The translations under genes were made by a program, and so were the position numbers. Source: DATEJJ01 sp039649115 (GTDB lineage Bacteria; Actinomycetota; Actinomycetes; Mycobacteriales; Micromonosporaceae). From it: a stretch of 64,000 nt of DNA. Shown here in pieces: positions 25,582 to 35,937 of this stretch. Positions within the stretch are counted from its first letter, which is position 1. Every line of letters begins with the position of its first letter. Location of the stretch: assembly GCA_039649115.1 (NCBI GenBank), contig JBBWZQ010000057.1, positions 1 through 64,000 of the forward strand, read 5' to 3'. A model generated the notes under the pieces. That model saw nothing but the letters and a program-made list of their open reading frames with translations, did not search any database and was not told the DNA's origin.

Positions 25582-26025
25582 ATGACGTTCACGCTCGCAG
25601 ATGCCGTCCACGTCGCCCGCCGTGCGCACGAGGGCCAGGTGGACAAGTGCGGCCGTCCCTACATCGAACACCCGTTGCGCGTCATGGCCAGAGTCGAAGG
25701 TGAAGGGCTCGCGGAGCAGATGGCCGCGGTGCTGCACGACGTCGTCGAGGACACTTCGGTCACCGTGGACCAATTGGCCTCGCTCGGCTGCCCGCCGATC
25801 GTCGTGCGCGCGGTCACCGCCCTCACCCACTTGCCGGACGAACCGCAGTCGTCGTACCTGTCCAGGGTGGCCGCCGATCCCATCGCCCTGACCGTGAAGC
25901 GGGCGGACATCGCCGACAACCTCTCGCCCGACCGGTCGTCCGAACTGCACCCGGCCACACGTGAACGGCTCCGCACCAAGTACGAGACGGCGCTGCGGCT
26001 CCTGGACCACTACACCAACGGCTGA
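25582..26025 (+). CDS. HD-domain phosphohydrolase, possible small alarmone hydrolase
   Basis: A 147-residue all-helical HD-domain protein. The metal/catalytic pattern matches the RelA/SpoT hydrolase domain. YIEHPLRVM supplies His ~28, VLHDVVEDTSV the HD pair plus the ED that polarises water (~53-60), and VKRADIADNL the last Asp (~107). This HD...HDxxED...(R/K)xxD layout is also that of MESH1/small alarmone hydrolases. There is no synthetase domain and no TGS/ACT region. ATG 25582 has GAAGGAG 7 nt ahead. A role in (p)ppGpp hydrolysis is inference; many such proteins are annotated only as 'HD domain'. Confidence 0.8.
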   Translation: MTFTLADAVHVARRAHEGQVDKCGRPYIEHPLRVMARVEGEGLAEQMAAVLHDVVEDTSVTVDQLASLGCPPIVVRAVTALTHLPDEPQSSYLSRVAADPIALTVKRADIADNLSPDRSSELHPATRERLRTKYETALRLLDHYTNG

Positions 26026-26079
26026 GTCGTCACGCCGGCGGACCCCAACAGCGGAACCGCCCGTCCTCTGCTGTCCGGA

Positions 26080-27957
<1,878 letters not shown>

Positions 27958-28184
27958 CGTGGTCCGTTTCCTCGCATTGGTCGGGTGGCGGTAGTGCGCC
28001 GGTCACCTCAATGGTCCCATGCCACGCCTGGCCGCCGTCCCGGGCGGCCGGATACCGGATCACGCATTCTTTCTTTTCAACCTATAAATGTGTACGTTGA
28101 CCCGTGCATCTCCTGGGTCTACCGCAAACAGGTGGTAACCCCCAATCACCGGCGGTACCCGACATCCCACCCATGGAGGCACAG

Positions 28185-28913
28185 ATGCGCATCCGAAAGT
28201 CTGCCCTGATCGCCGGGCTCGGCATGGCGGCCACGACGCTCGCCACCGTGGTCCTGACGACCGGCGCCGATGCCGCTACCAACCCGGTCGGCCCGGACGT
28301 CTCCGGTTACCAGGGCAACGTGGCCTGGTCCTCGGTCAAGAGCAACGGCGCGTCCTTCGCGTACGTGAAGGCGACCGAGGGCACCGGGTACACCAACCCG
28401 TACTTCGCGCAGCAGTACACCGGCTCGTACAACGTCGGGCTGATCCGCGGCGCGTACCATTTCGCGCTGCCCGACCGCTCCACCGGCGCCGCGCAGGCCG
28501 ACTACTTCCTGGCGCACGGCGGCGGCTGGTCCAGGGACGGCAAGACCCTGCCCGGCGCCCTGGACATCGAGTACAACCCCTACGGCGCCACCTGCTACGG
28601 CAAGTCCGCCGCGTCGATGGTGAGCTGGATCGCCTCGTTCGTGAACCAGTACCACGCGCGCACCACCCGCTGGCCGGTCCTCTACACCACCACCAACTGG
28701 TGGGTGACGTGCACGGGCAACAGCACGGCCTTCGCCGCCAACGACCCGCTGTGGATCGCGCGGTACGCCGCCAGCCCCGGCACCCTGCCGGCCGGCTGGG
28801 GCTTCTACACCTTCTGGCAGTACGCGGACTCCGGGACCTTCCCCGGCGACCAGAACATCTTCAACGGCGCTGCCGACCGGCTGCGGGCAATGGCCTGCAA
28901 CGGCACCTGCTAG
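28185..28913 (+). CDS. Secreted GH25 lysozyme (muramidase)
   Basis: Cleaves the MurNAc-GlcNAc bond of peptidoglycan. The 242-residue protein has a Sec signal peptide (1-~31, ending GADAA). The catalytic TIM barrel begins GPDVSGYQGNVAW (Asp38). ALDIEYNPYG (about 125-134) supplies the catalytic DxE pair. VLYTTTNWW and WGFYTFWQYADSG are GH25 blocks. There is no separate cell-wall-binding domain, as in Streptomyces cellosyl-type enzymes. GGAGG lies 7 nt before ATG 28185. An AT-rich patch (TATAAATGTGTACGTTGAC, 28083-28101) upstream is probably its promoter. Confidence 0.93.
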   Translation: MRIRKSALIAGLGMAATTLATVVLTTGADAATNPVGPDVSGYQGNVAWSSVKSNGASFAYVKATEGTGYTNPYFAQQYTGSYNVGLIRGAYHFALPDRSTGAAQADYFLAHGGGWSRDGKTLPGALDIEYNPYGATCYGKSAASMVSWIASFVNQYHARTTRWPVLYTTTNWWVTCTGNSTAFAANDPLWIARYAASPGTLPAGWGFYTFWQYADSGTFPGDQNIFNGAADRLRAMACNGTC

Positions 28914-28922
28914 TTTCTGTCG

Positions 28923-28965
28923 AGGCGGCCCGGGACGGGTGTTTTGGCCCGTGCCGGGGCCGCCT
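28923..28965 (+). terminator. Hairpin terminator after the lysozyme gene
   Basis: AGGCGGCCC pairs with GGGCCGCCT over 9 bp, continued by ACGGG/CCCGT after a small internal loop. The apical loop contains TGTTTTGG. It starts 9 bp after the stop codon and separates the lysozyme gene from rpsT. Confidence 0.8.
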
Positions 28966-29071
28966 GGTACTGTGGCTCTTCGCGTGCGGTGACGCGCGTG
29001 CGTTTGCGCGCCCGCCCCCCAAGCTGACACATCTGACCCATCCATTACGAAGACGAGGACGAGGCTGTCGC

Positions 29072-29338
29072 GTGGCGAACATCAAGTCGCAGATCAAGCG
29101 GAACCGGCAGAACGAGAAGGCCCGCCTGCGCAACAAGTCGGTCAAGTCGTCGCTCAAGACGGCCATCCGCAAGTTCAACGAGGCCGTCGCGACGGGCGAC
29201 GCCGAGTCCGCCGACGCGCTGCTGCGTGCCGCGTCGCGCAAGCTGGACAAGGCCGCGAGCAAGGGCGTCATCCACAAGAACCAGGCTGCCAACCGCAAGT
29301 CGGCGATCGCGGCGCGGCGCGGCAGCCTCCCGGTCTGA
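29072..29338 (+). CDS. rpsT: 30S ribosomal protein S20
   Basis: Binds 16S rRNA in early 30S assembly. The protein is 88 residues, the standard length. It begins ANIKSQIKRNRQNEKARLRN and contains the diagnostic SSLKTAIRKF and KGVIHKNQAANRKSAIA blocks. GTG 29072 is chosen because it gives the canonical ANIKSQ start. It is monocistronic on the plus strand between lysozyme and the divergent holA block, as in other actinobacteria. Confidence 0.97.
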   Translation: MANIKSQIKRNRQNEKARLRNKSVKSSLKTAIRKFNEAVATGDAESADALLRAASRKLDKAASKGVIHKNQAANRKSAIAARRGSLPV

Positions 29339-29345
29339 CGTCCCT

Positions 29346-29533
29346 CAGCTCCCCGGCTCCCAGCTCAGCGGCCTTCAGCTCACAGGTTCCCAGCTCAACG
29401 GCTCAGCTCATTGGCTCTCAGCTCAACGGCCAAGCTGCCTGGCTCTCAGCTCAACGGCCTTAAGCTGCCCGGCTCCCAGCTCAACAGCCCTCAGCTCCTT
29501 GGCTCAGCTCAACGGCCTTCAGCTCACCGGGCG
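29346..29533. repeat. Degenerate 15-nt tandem repeat array (CAGCTC-headed units)
   Basis: About 13 units, each starting with CAGCTC (or AAGCTG/AGCTG variants) and mostly 15 nt long, e.g. CAGCTCAACGGCCTT. Units alternate so that a 30-nt superunit (ending ..CAGCTCAACGG) is also seen. Some units are 13-14 nt, which breaks any reading frame. Translated in one frame the full-length units read like pentapeptide repeats (SQLSGLQLTGSQLNG), but no continuous frame survives. Each unit contains the AGCT palindrome. The array fills the whole gap after rpsT and its last unit carries the stop codon of the convergent membrane-protein gene. Confidence 0.85.
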
Positions 29534-29944
29534 GTCGAAGCGGCGCTGGTTGGTCCCGGAGGGCCGGCGCGCCGGCACCCGCACGGCCGCCCGGCCCTGC
29601 GCCACCAGCCTCGGCACCCGCTGCGGGCCTACCGGGACGGGCGGGGGCGTGGTTGCGGCAACCGGGGGTGCGGCAAGCAGCATCGCGACCACATCGTTGA
29701 CCTTCACCATCACGGCCACCGCCGCCGGCAGCGCCAGCACGGCCCACCAGCTGGTCAGCTCGGCGAGGGCGAGCAGCGCACCCAGCGCGACCATGCCCTC
29801 GAAGAACAGGAAGCACAGCACGGCGCCCGGGCGGATCCCCCGCAACCCCAGCACGCGGGCATACAGCGGCGCCGCGCGTCCGGCGCGCAACCGGCCGGCA
29901 ATCGGCGGTGCCGCCTTCCACGATCCGTAAAGCTCGCCGCTCAC
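29519..29944 (-). CDS. Small membrane protein downstream of holA, unknown function
   Basis: A 141-residue protein with two adjacent membrane segments (PGAVLCFLFFEGMVALGALLAL and WWAVLALPAAVAVMVKVNDVVAML, about residues 40-90). A short N-terminal cytoplasmic part and a basic, Pro-rich C-terminal tail flank them. Its GTG at 29944 overlaps the holA stop (GTGA), so it is co-translated with holA. I do not recognise a family. The last codons fall in the tandem array, so the C-terminus may have been altered by repeat expansion. Confidence 0.7.
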   Translation of the reverse strand: MSGELYGSWKAAPPIAGRLRAGRAAPLYARVLGLRGIRPGAVLCFLFFEGMVALGALLALAELTSWWAVLALPAAVAVMVKVNDVVAMLLAAPPVAATTPPPVPVGPQRVPRLVAQGRAAVRVPARRPSGTNQRRFDRPVS

Positions 29945-30915
29945 GACCGTGCGCCTTCGGCGTTGCGGGCCGCGCTCACCGAGAACACCGCGCGCTCCAG
30001 CGCGTACCCGCGGTCGTCCGAGCCGCCCTTGACCGCCGCGTTGCACTCCGCCGCCACGCGCATGGCATCCACCAGCCCCTCCGGCGTCCAGCCGCGCGCC
30101 TGCCGCTGTGCCCGCTCGATCTTCCAGGCGGGCATGCCGAGCGCGCTGGCCAGCTGGTACGGGTTGCCCCGCCCGGCGGCGGCGACCCGGGCTACGGTAC
30201 GCACCCCGTCGGCGAGCGCGTCCGCGATCGGTACCGGGTCCACCCCGACGTGCAGCGCCCAGCGCAGCGCCTCCAGCGCGGCCGGTACGTCGCCGACCAT
30301 CGCGGCATCGGCCACCGTGAAGCCGCTGACCTCCGCACGCCCCCGGTAGTAGCGGGCGATCGTCGAGGGGCTGATCTGCCCGGCACTGTCGGCCATCAAC
30401 TGCGCGCACGCCGCCGCCAGCTCGCGCAGGTCGTTGCCCACGGCGGCGAGCAGCGCCTCGGCGGCGTCCTCCGGACACTTGCCGCCCAGCCGGCGGAACT
30501 CGTCGCGCACGAAGTCGATCCGCTCGCGGTGCCGGGTCAGCCGGCCCGCCTGGATCACCAGCGCACCGGCCTGGCGCAGCCCGTCGGCGAGCACCTTGCC
30601 CTTGGCCCCGCCCGCGTGGGTCACCACGAGACAGACCTCGGGGTCGGGCTGCCGCGCGTAGGCCAGCAGGGCGGCGACCAGATCCTTCTTCGCGTCCTGC
30701 CCGCCACGGACGACCAGCACCTGCTGGCCGCCGAACAGCGACGGGCTGAGCATCTCGGCGAGTTCGCCGGGGAGCAGGTCGCCCGCGTTGAGCTCCCGGA
30801 CGTCGGCCTCGGCATCGGCGGACCGGGCCGCGCCCACCACGCCGGACACACCCCGGGCGACCAGAAGTTCCTCGTCCCCGATGACGAGGCAGAGTGCGGG
30901 AGGCGCCGTTGTCAC
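29941..30915 (-). CDS. holA: DNA polymerase III delta subunit
   Basis: Clamp-loader subunit that opens the beta sliding clamp. The 324-residue protein begins LCLVIGDEELLVARGVSGVV, contains VLVVRGGQDAKKDLVAALL, LVVTHAGGAKGKVLADGL, and the C-terminal collar segment ALRWALHVGVDPVPIADALA and AWKIERAQRQARGW. It is an AAA+ fold lacking a working P-loop, as expected for delta. I start at the GTG at 30915 (VTTAPPALCLVIG); a longer form would add ~30 unrelated residues. The ribosome site is weak. Located next to comEC/comEA, the standard bacterial order. Confidence 0.93.
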   Translation of the reverse strand: MTTAPPALCLVIGDEELLVARGVSGVVGAARSADAEADVRELNAGDLLPGELAEMLSPSLFGGQQVLVVRGGQDAKKDLVAALLAYARQPDPEVCLVVTHAGGAKGKVLADGLRQAGALVIQAGRLTRHRERIDFVRDEFRRLGGKCPEDAAEALLAAVGNDLRELAAACAQLMADSAGQISPSTIARYYRGRAEVSGFTVADAAMVGDVPAALEALRWALHVGVDPVPIADALADGVRTVARVAAAGRGNPYQLASALGMPAWKIERAQRQARGWTPEGLVDAMRVAAECNAAVKGGSDDRGYALERAVFSVSAARNAEGARS

Positions 30916-31144
30916 AGCGCCATCGTCGCACGTCGCCCGGCGAGAGTCGTGACTGATCACTCTGCCGTGTGTCTGACCGGATGTCGGCGTAACACCGCTG
31001 GCCATCGGCCATTCGCCTACTCCTGGATGGTACGGATCGGGATACCGGAAGGGCGCCGGACTCGGAGTGCGATTTCCGCCGGAGGAAGCGTGCGGTACTC
31101 AAGCGGTAACTCACAGCCGCGGTACCGGAGGAGGCGCAGGACCC

Positions 31145-31354
31145 ATGACTGCCGTCCTTGTGGAAGTGCGGGCGTACCCGCCACCGGTGTTCGCACCCGA
31201 CCTGTGCGAGTACCTGGTCCTCGCCCGGTCGCACCGCCCCACCGGCGCCGAGGACGTGTGCGAGGCGTGCGACTGGCACTGGCCCTGCCCGGTGTTCTTC
31301 CAGGCCCGCCGGGCGCTGATCTCAGCCGGGGTGCCCCCGACCGAGTGGGCCTGA
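31145..31354 (+). CDS. Small cysteine-containing hypothetical protein
   Basis: A 69-residue plus-strand gene in the comEC-holA gap, convergent with comEC (stop codons 7 bp apart). The C-terminal half holds VCEACDWHWPCPVFFQARRAL, with a CxxC and a third Cys seven residues on, flanked by His. It may bind a metal, but no family comes to mind. ATG 31145 has AGGA close by and GGAGGAGG further upstream. Weak evidence, mostly from codon pattern (strong third-position G/C) and clean length. Confidence 0.6.
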   Translation: MTAVLVEVRAYPPPVFAPDLCEYLVLARSHRPTGAEDVCEACDWHWPCPVFFQARRALISAGVPPTEWA

Positions 31355-31360
31355 CCGGTA

Positions 31361-33712
31361 CTACGGCGGGCGGCGCCCTGGTGCCACGCCGTGCCGGAGC
31401 ACGCGCAGCCCGTTCCCGTCCATGGTCGCGGCGAGATCCCCGTCCAGGTCCGTACGCAGGACCAGCGCCCCGGCCCGGCGCAGCCGCTCCAGTACCGGCG
31501 GGTTGGGCAGCCCGTACGAGTTGCCCAGGCCCACCGAGACGAGCGCCACGGCCGGCCGTACCGCGTCCAGGAACGCGGGGTCCTGCTTCGCGCTGCCGTG
31601 ATGCGCCAGCTTCAGCACGTCGACCCGCAGCGCCTCGGGGCCGAGCGAGGCGAGCAGGTCGGCCTGCTCCCCCACCTCCGCGTCGCCGGCCAGCAGCACC
31701 CGGCGTCCGGCGGCGCTCGCCAGCAGCACGAGGCTGTTGTTGTTCGGGTCGGAGTCGGTGCCGGACAGCCGGTGCGCCGGTCCGAGCAGCGTCAACAGGA
31801 GCGCACCGGCCCGCCAGGTCCAGCCGGGCGCCGGTACCGACACCGGGGTGCCGTGCGATGCCGCGGTCGCCAGCAGCGCGTCGTGGCCGGCGACCGGCTC
31901 GGGAAACGGAGACGTGATGACCGCCGCCACCCTGCGGCCCCGGTACACGCCGTCGACGCCGCCCACGTGGTCGGCGTGGAAGTGGGAGACGACCAGCAGG
32001 ACGACCACGCGCACGCCGAGCGAGCGCAGGCAGCGGTCGGTGGCGACCGGCTCGGGACCGGCGTCCACGACGACCGCCTGATCCGCGGTCACCGGGAGCA
32101 CCACGGCATCACCCTGACCGACGTCGCAGACCACGACGACGGCACGGGTGGGCGGCCAGCCCGGCGCGACCACGGCGACCGGTACCGCCCCGAGGACGGC
32201 GGCCACCGCGCAGACGGCGGCGAGCACGCGCACCACCGGCCGGCGCGCGGCGACCAGCGCGACGGCCAGCAGCAGGGCGAGCAGCAGCGCGCCGGCGGTG
32301 CCGGCCGGCCACGGCAGCACCCCGCTCGGCGCGTGCGCCCCGTGGCCGGCCACAAGCAGCAGCCAGCGGGCCGGCCACGAGCCGAGCCATGCGACGAAGG
32401 CGGCGGCGCCCGCGCACGGCACGGAGAGGATCGCGGCGAGTACGCCGAGCACGGTGGCGGGAGCGACGGCCGGCTCGGCGAGCAGGTTGGCCGGTACCGC
32501 GACCATGCTGACGGTGCCGGAGAGCCCGGCGATCACCGGAGCGCACGCCACCTGCGCCGCCGCCGGCACCGCGAGCGCCTCGGCCAGCCCGGCCGGTACC
32601 CGCCGGCGGCGCAGCCCGTCCCGCCAGCCGGGCGCGAGCAGCAGCAGGCCACCGGTGGCGGAGACGGACAGCGCGAACCCGGCGTCCCCGGCCAGCTCGG
32701 GGTCGATGAGCACGAGCAGCGCGACCGCCACCGCCAGCCCCGGCACCGCCGCTCTCGACCGGCCCAGCGCGAGCGCCAGCAGGCCGAGCGCGCCCATCGC
32801 GGCGGCGCGCAGCACGCTGGGTGTCGGCCGGGCCAGGATCACGAAGCCGGCGATCGCCAGTGCGCAGAGCACGGCGCAGAGCCTGGGCCCGGCGCGGCAC
32901 CAGCGGGCCAGCGCGAGCACCAGGCCGCCGACGATCGCGAGATTGGCCCCGCTGACCGCGACCAGGTGAGTCATGCCGGTGGCGCGGAAGTCGTCGGCGA
33001 CACCCGGATCCAGCCCGCTGGTGTCGCCGTCCACGAGGCCGGGCAGCAGGCCACGCGGGCCGGGAGGCAGTCCGGCGCACGCCTGCCGCAGTCCGGTCCG
33101 CAGGCCTCCCGCCGCCCGCTGTGCCCAGGGCGCCGCGCCGGCGTCGGGCGGGCCGGTGGCGGAGAGCACCGCGGCTCGCAGGTCACCGCCCCGGGCCGGG
33201 GCCAGCCGTCCGCTCGCCGTCACCGGGGTGCCCGGCAGCAGCGCGCGCCACGCGGGGTCGCTGGCCAGCACCAGTACCCGTGCCGGGACCCGCACCTCAC
33301 TCCCACCGGCTCGCAGCGCCCGCAGCCGGACCGGTACGGCGTAGGACCGCGGGCCGCCGCCCGACCCCCGTACCGGCCGGGGATCGTCGGTGACGGTCAC
33401 CTCGACCTGGACGGGCGCGTGCTGCCGGGCCAGGTCGCGCAGTGGCTGCGCGTCCCGGGCCGCCACCCGGGCAGCCGTGCTCGCCGCCCCGCAGACCACG
33501 CCCAGCAGAACGGCCACGACCAGCCAGGCCCACCGCCACGCCGGCACGTCAGCACGGTGCAGCCACCAGCCGAGCGCGGTGGCGAGCAGCGCGGCCGTCG
33601 TGGCGACCAGCGCGCAGGTACCCGTGCTCGCGTACAGCCCCGCCAGCGAGACGAGCCAGATGGCGCCCGCGCAGCCGGCCAGCCGCAGGTCCACGACACC
33701 GCCCGGCCTCAC
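31361..33712 (-). CDS. comEC: ComEC/Rec2-family DNA uptake membrane protein
   Basis: Inner-membrane channel for single-stranded DNA uptake. The 783-residue protein has an N-terminal membrane pair, then an OB-like external region (~100-190). A polytopic competence domain follows (MTHLVAVSGANLAIVGGLV and TPSVLRAAAMGALGLLAL). The C-terminal metallo-beta-lactamase-like domain shows VCDVGQGDAVVLP, VSHFHADHVGGVDG and LKLAHHGSAKQ. The HxHxDH motif is intact, so the nuclease-like domain may be active. It overlaps comEA (GTGA). Natural competence in this group is not well documented, so the function is by family. Confidence 0.93.
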   Translation of the reverse strand: MRPGGVVDLRLAGCAGAIWLVSLAGLYASTGTCALVATTAALLATALGWWLHRADVPAWRWAWLVVAVLLGVVCGAASTAARVAARDAQPLRDLARQHAPVQVEVTVTDDPRPVRGSGGGPRSYAVPVRLRALRAGGSEVRVPARVLVLASDPAWRALLPGTPVTASGRLAPARGGDLRAAVLSATGPPDAGAAPWAQRAAGGLRTGLRQACAGLPPGPRGLLPGLVDGDTSGLDPGVADDFRATGMTHLVAVSGANLAIVGGLVLALARWCRAGPRLCAVLCALAIAGFVILARPTPSVLRAAAMGALGLLALALGRSRAAVPGLAVAVALLVLIDPELAGDAGFALSVSATGGLLLLAPGWRDGLRRRRVPAGLAEALAVPAAAQVACAPVIAGLSGTVSMVAVPANLLAEPAVAPATVLGVLAAILSVPCAGAAAFVAWLGSWPARWLLLVAGHGAHAPSGVLPWPAGTAGALLLALLLAVALVAARRPVVRVLAAVCAVAAVLGAVPVAVVAPGWPPTRAVVVVCDVGQGDAVVLPVTADQAVVVDAGPEPVATDRCLRSLGVRVVVLLVVSHFHADHVGGVDGVYRGRRVAAVITSPFPEPVAGHDALLATAASHGTPVSVPAPGWTWRAGALLLTLLGPAHRLSGTDSDPNNNSLVLLASAAGRRVLLAGDAEVGEQADLLASLGPEALRVDVLKLAHHGSAKQDPAFLDAVRPAVALVSVGLGNSYGLPNPPVLERLRRAGALVLRTDLDGDLAATMDGNGLRVLRHGVAPGRRPP

Positions 33713-34467
33713 ACCGCCACCCTGTCCTTGAGCTGGGCAAACTTGGCGTCGCCGATGCCTTCGACGCGACGCAGCTCGTCGACCGAGCGGAATCCGCCGT
33801 GTGCCGTGCGGTAGTCGACGATCCGCTGCGCCAGTGCGGGACCGATGCCGGGCAGCGCGTCGAGCTCGGCGAGGGTGGCGGTGTTGAGGTTGACCAGGCC
33901 GGTGCCCGCGGCCGGGTTGCCCGCGGCGCCGCCGGTACCCAGGCCGGGCGGCGGGCTCACCCCCACGACGAGCAGTTCCCCGTCGACCACGCGCCGGGCG
34001 AGGTTGACGAACGCCAGGTCGGTGCCGGGTAGTGCCCCGCCGGCCGCCTCGATCGCGTCCTGCACCCGCGCGCCGGCCGGCAGCCGGACCAGGCCCGGAT
34101 GGCGCACCCGACCGGCGACGGCCACCACGACGGAGGTCCCGGTACCCGTGCCGGTGGCCGGAGCGGCGGGCGCGACCGGCGCAGGAGCAGCGGGTACCGG
34201 CTCCGAGCGCGGCTGGGCGCGCCACGCGAGGTACCCGGCGGCGAGTACCACCAGGACGGCCACGAGGGCAAGGGCACGCACGCCGCGCCGCCCCGGATCG
34301 AAGGAGCCGAGAGCCGAGCGTCCCGCGGGTGGTCCCGCGGCAGGCTGGCTGTCGCGCAGCCCCCACTGCTCGACGTCCTCGTCGGGCAGCGGCCGGGCCT
34401 GCGGCCAGAGCTCGTGCAGGCGTTGCCGGATCTCCTCGTCGCCCTCGTCTCCCCGTCGCTCACGCAC
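33709..34467 (-). CDS. comEA: ComEA-family DNA-binding helix-hairpin-helix protein
   Basis: Membrane-anchored DNA receptor for uptake, 252 residues. One membrane segment (ALALVAVLVVLAAGYLAW, ~65-82) follows a cytoplasmic N-terminus. A Pro/Ala spacer and an SLBB domain (VVVAVAGRVRHPGLVRLPAG) come next. The tandem helix-hairpin-helix DNA-binding unit is at the C-terminus (VNLNTATLAELDALPGIGP and VDELRRVEGIGDAKFAQL). GTG 34467 start. Translationally coupled to comEC. Confidence 0.93.
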   Translation of the reverse strand: MRERRGDEGDEEIRQRLHELWPQARPLPDEDVEQWGLRDSQPAAGPPAGRSALGSFDPGRRGVRALALVAVLVVLAAGYLAWRAQPRSEPVPAAPAPVAPAAPATGTGTGTSVVVAVAGRVRHPGLVRLPAGARVQDAIEAAGGALPGTDLAFVNLARRVVDGELLVVGVSPPPGLGTGGAAGNPAAGTGLVNLNTATLAELDALPGIGPALAQRIVDYRTAHGGFRSVDELRRVEGIGDAKFAQLKDRVAV

Positions 34468-34558
34468 GCCGTGAGGCTAGGTCGGCGACGCTCCCGCCCG
34501 GGCGACCGGTTTCATGATCTGTGGACGGCGAGGGTGGTTGTGGACGGCGGCCGGTCGC

Positions 34559-34984
34559 TCAGCAGCTGATCACGATCGTGTCGCCGGGATAGTGCTTCTC
34601 GGAGCCGTCCGGCGCGGTCACCACCAGCATCGGTACGCCCTCGGCCAGCTCCAGGTCCTGGCGCTCCACCGGCGTGGGCATCCGGGTGGTCGCCCGCTCG
34701 CCCTTGCCCAGCTTGATCACCTGCTGCTCGCCGCGCTGCCGCACGAACGTGCCGTGCCCCTGCCGCACTTCGACCAGGCCCTCGCTGCGCAGCAGGCCGA
34801 CCGCCTTGCGAATCGTCTCGCGCGCCATGCCGTACTCGTCCTGGAGATCCTTTTCGGAGGGCAGGCGCTGGCCGACGGCGAGCTCGCCCGAGTTGATGCG
34901 CGCCCGCAGCAGCGCCGCCAGGCGCTTGTACCGGGCACCTTCCGGATCCGCCGTGATCATGGGGATGACTGTAGGCATGGTCAT
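34559..34984 (-). CDS. Small GntR-family transcription regulator
   Basis: A 141-residue regulator. The N-terminal winged helix is classic GntR (YKRLAALLRARINSGELAVG, LPSEKDLQDEYGMARETIRKA, LRSEGLVEVRQGHGTFVR). The effector part is only ~60 residues (KLGKGERATTRMPTPVERQD to YPGDTIVISC), much shorter than the UTRA domain of the HutC type. It may have lost or reduced ligand sensing. Alternative starts at 34978 and 34960 exist. A perfect 16-bp palindrome 19 bp upstream suggests autoregulation. Confidence 0.88.
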   Translation of the reverse strand: MTMPTVIPMITADPEGARYKRLAALLRARINSGELAVGQRLPSEKDLQDEYGMARETIRKAVGLLRSEGLVEVRQGHGTFVRQRGEQQVIKLGKGERATTRMPTPVERQDLELAEGVPMLVVTAPDGSEKHYPGDTIVISC

Positions 34985-35002
34985 CCGGTCGCCGACCCGC
35001 AG

Positions 35003-35018
35003 ATACGTCTAGACGTAT
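35003..35018 (-). promoter_or_regulatory. Perfect palindromic operator upstream of the GntR gene
   Basis: ATACGTCTAGACGTAT, a perfect 16-bp palindrome lying 19-34 bp upstream of the GntR start, within the AT-rich promoter patch. GntR-family sites often have the GT-(N)-AC core seen here (GTCTAGAC). I infer binding by the adjacent regulator. Confidence 0.75.
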
Positions 35019-35042
35019 ATTCCAATTCGCTCTGAACTGGTC

Positions 35043-35915
35043 CTATCCTTCGGAGCGATGCACGACGATCGAAGTCATGCCCGGCCCGACGTGGGCGCCG
35101 ACCACGGCACCGATCTCGGTCAGGTAGTGGTCCCGCAGCCGCCCGCCCAGCCGCTGCGCCAGCCGGTCGGCCAGGTCGGCGGCCCGCTCGGGAGCGGCCA
35201 GGTGGTGCACCGCGACGTCCACGACGGACTCACCGGCCGCGTCCACGGCGAGATCGACCAGGCGGGCCAGCGCCCTGCTGGCCGTGCGCACCTTGTCCCG
35301 CACCACGATCTCGCCGCCGGCCATGTGCAGGATCGGCTTGACCGACAGCGCGGTGCCGAGCAGCGCCGAGGCCGCCCCGATGCGCCCGCCGCGGCGCAGG
35401 AACTCCAGCGTGTCCACGTAGAACAGGGTCGTGGTCCGGGCAACGGCGGCCGCTGCGGCGTCCCGTACCCGCGCGACATCACCGCAACCGGACGCGGCCG
35501 CCGCGGCCAGCGCGGGGAAGCCCAGCCCCATCCCGGTCGATCTGGCGTCCACCACCGCGACCCGGTCCGGGAACTCGGCCGCGGCCAGCACCGCCGCGTC
35601 GTAGGTGCCGGACAGCCGCGCGGACAGGTGTACCGACACCACGCCCGGCGCGCCCCCGGCGAGCAGCCGCTCGTACACCCCGGCGAACTGCGCCGGAGCC
35701 GGCCGTGAGGTGGTCACCGCCACCCGCCGCGCCTCCAGGGCCCGGGCCACCTCCCGGGGCGAGACGTCGATCCCCTCCAGCACCTCCACCCCGTCGATGA
35801 CCACGGCCAGCGGCACCACGGTCACCTTCGCCGAACGGGCGACGTCCGGTGGGAGGTAGGCCGTCGAGTCGGTGACCACGGCCACGGCGGTCGGGGGCTG
35901 GGGTGCGCCGGGCAT
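35043..35915 (-). CDS. DegV-family fatty-acid-binding protein
   Basis: Cytoplasmic fatty-acid-binding protein that in other bacteria (FakB) presents fatty acids to a kinase. The 290-residue protein has VAVVTDSTAYLPPDVA at the start and TTSRPAPAQFAGVYERL. VSVHLSARLSGTYDAA and VVDARSTGMGLGF line the lipid pocket. ETLEFLRRGGRIG-like YVDTLEFLRRGGRIGAASAL is the second conserved block. No FakA kinase is in the window. Same neighbourhood as in M. tuberculosis (Rv2417c by position). Confidence 0.92.
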   Translation of the reverse strand: MPGAPQPPTAVAVVTDSTAYLPPDVARSAKVTVVPLAVVIDGVEVLEGIDVSPREVARALEARRVAVTTSRPAPAQFAGVYERLLAGGAPGVVSVHLSARLSGTYDAAVLAAAEFPDRVAVVDARSTGMGLGFPALAAAAASGCGDVARVRDAAAAAVARTTTLFYVDTLEFLRRGGRIGAASALLGTALSVKPILHMAGGEIVVRDKVRTASRALARLVDLAVDAAGESVVDVAVHHLAAPERAADLADRLAQRLGGRLRDHYLTEIGAVVGAHVGPGMTSIVVHRSEG

Positions 35916-35937
35916 GCCGGCACCGTATCCGATCAGG

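Noticed and set aside
29226..29530. Pentapeptide-repeat protein encoded by the array after rpsT
   Set aside because: Units of 13 and 14 nt break the frame, there is no start with a ribosome site, and rpsT ends before it; listed as a DNA repeat instead.
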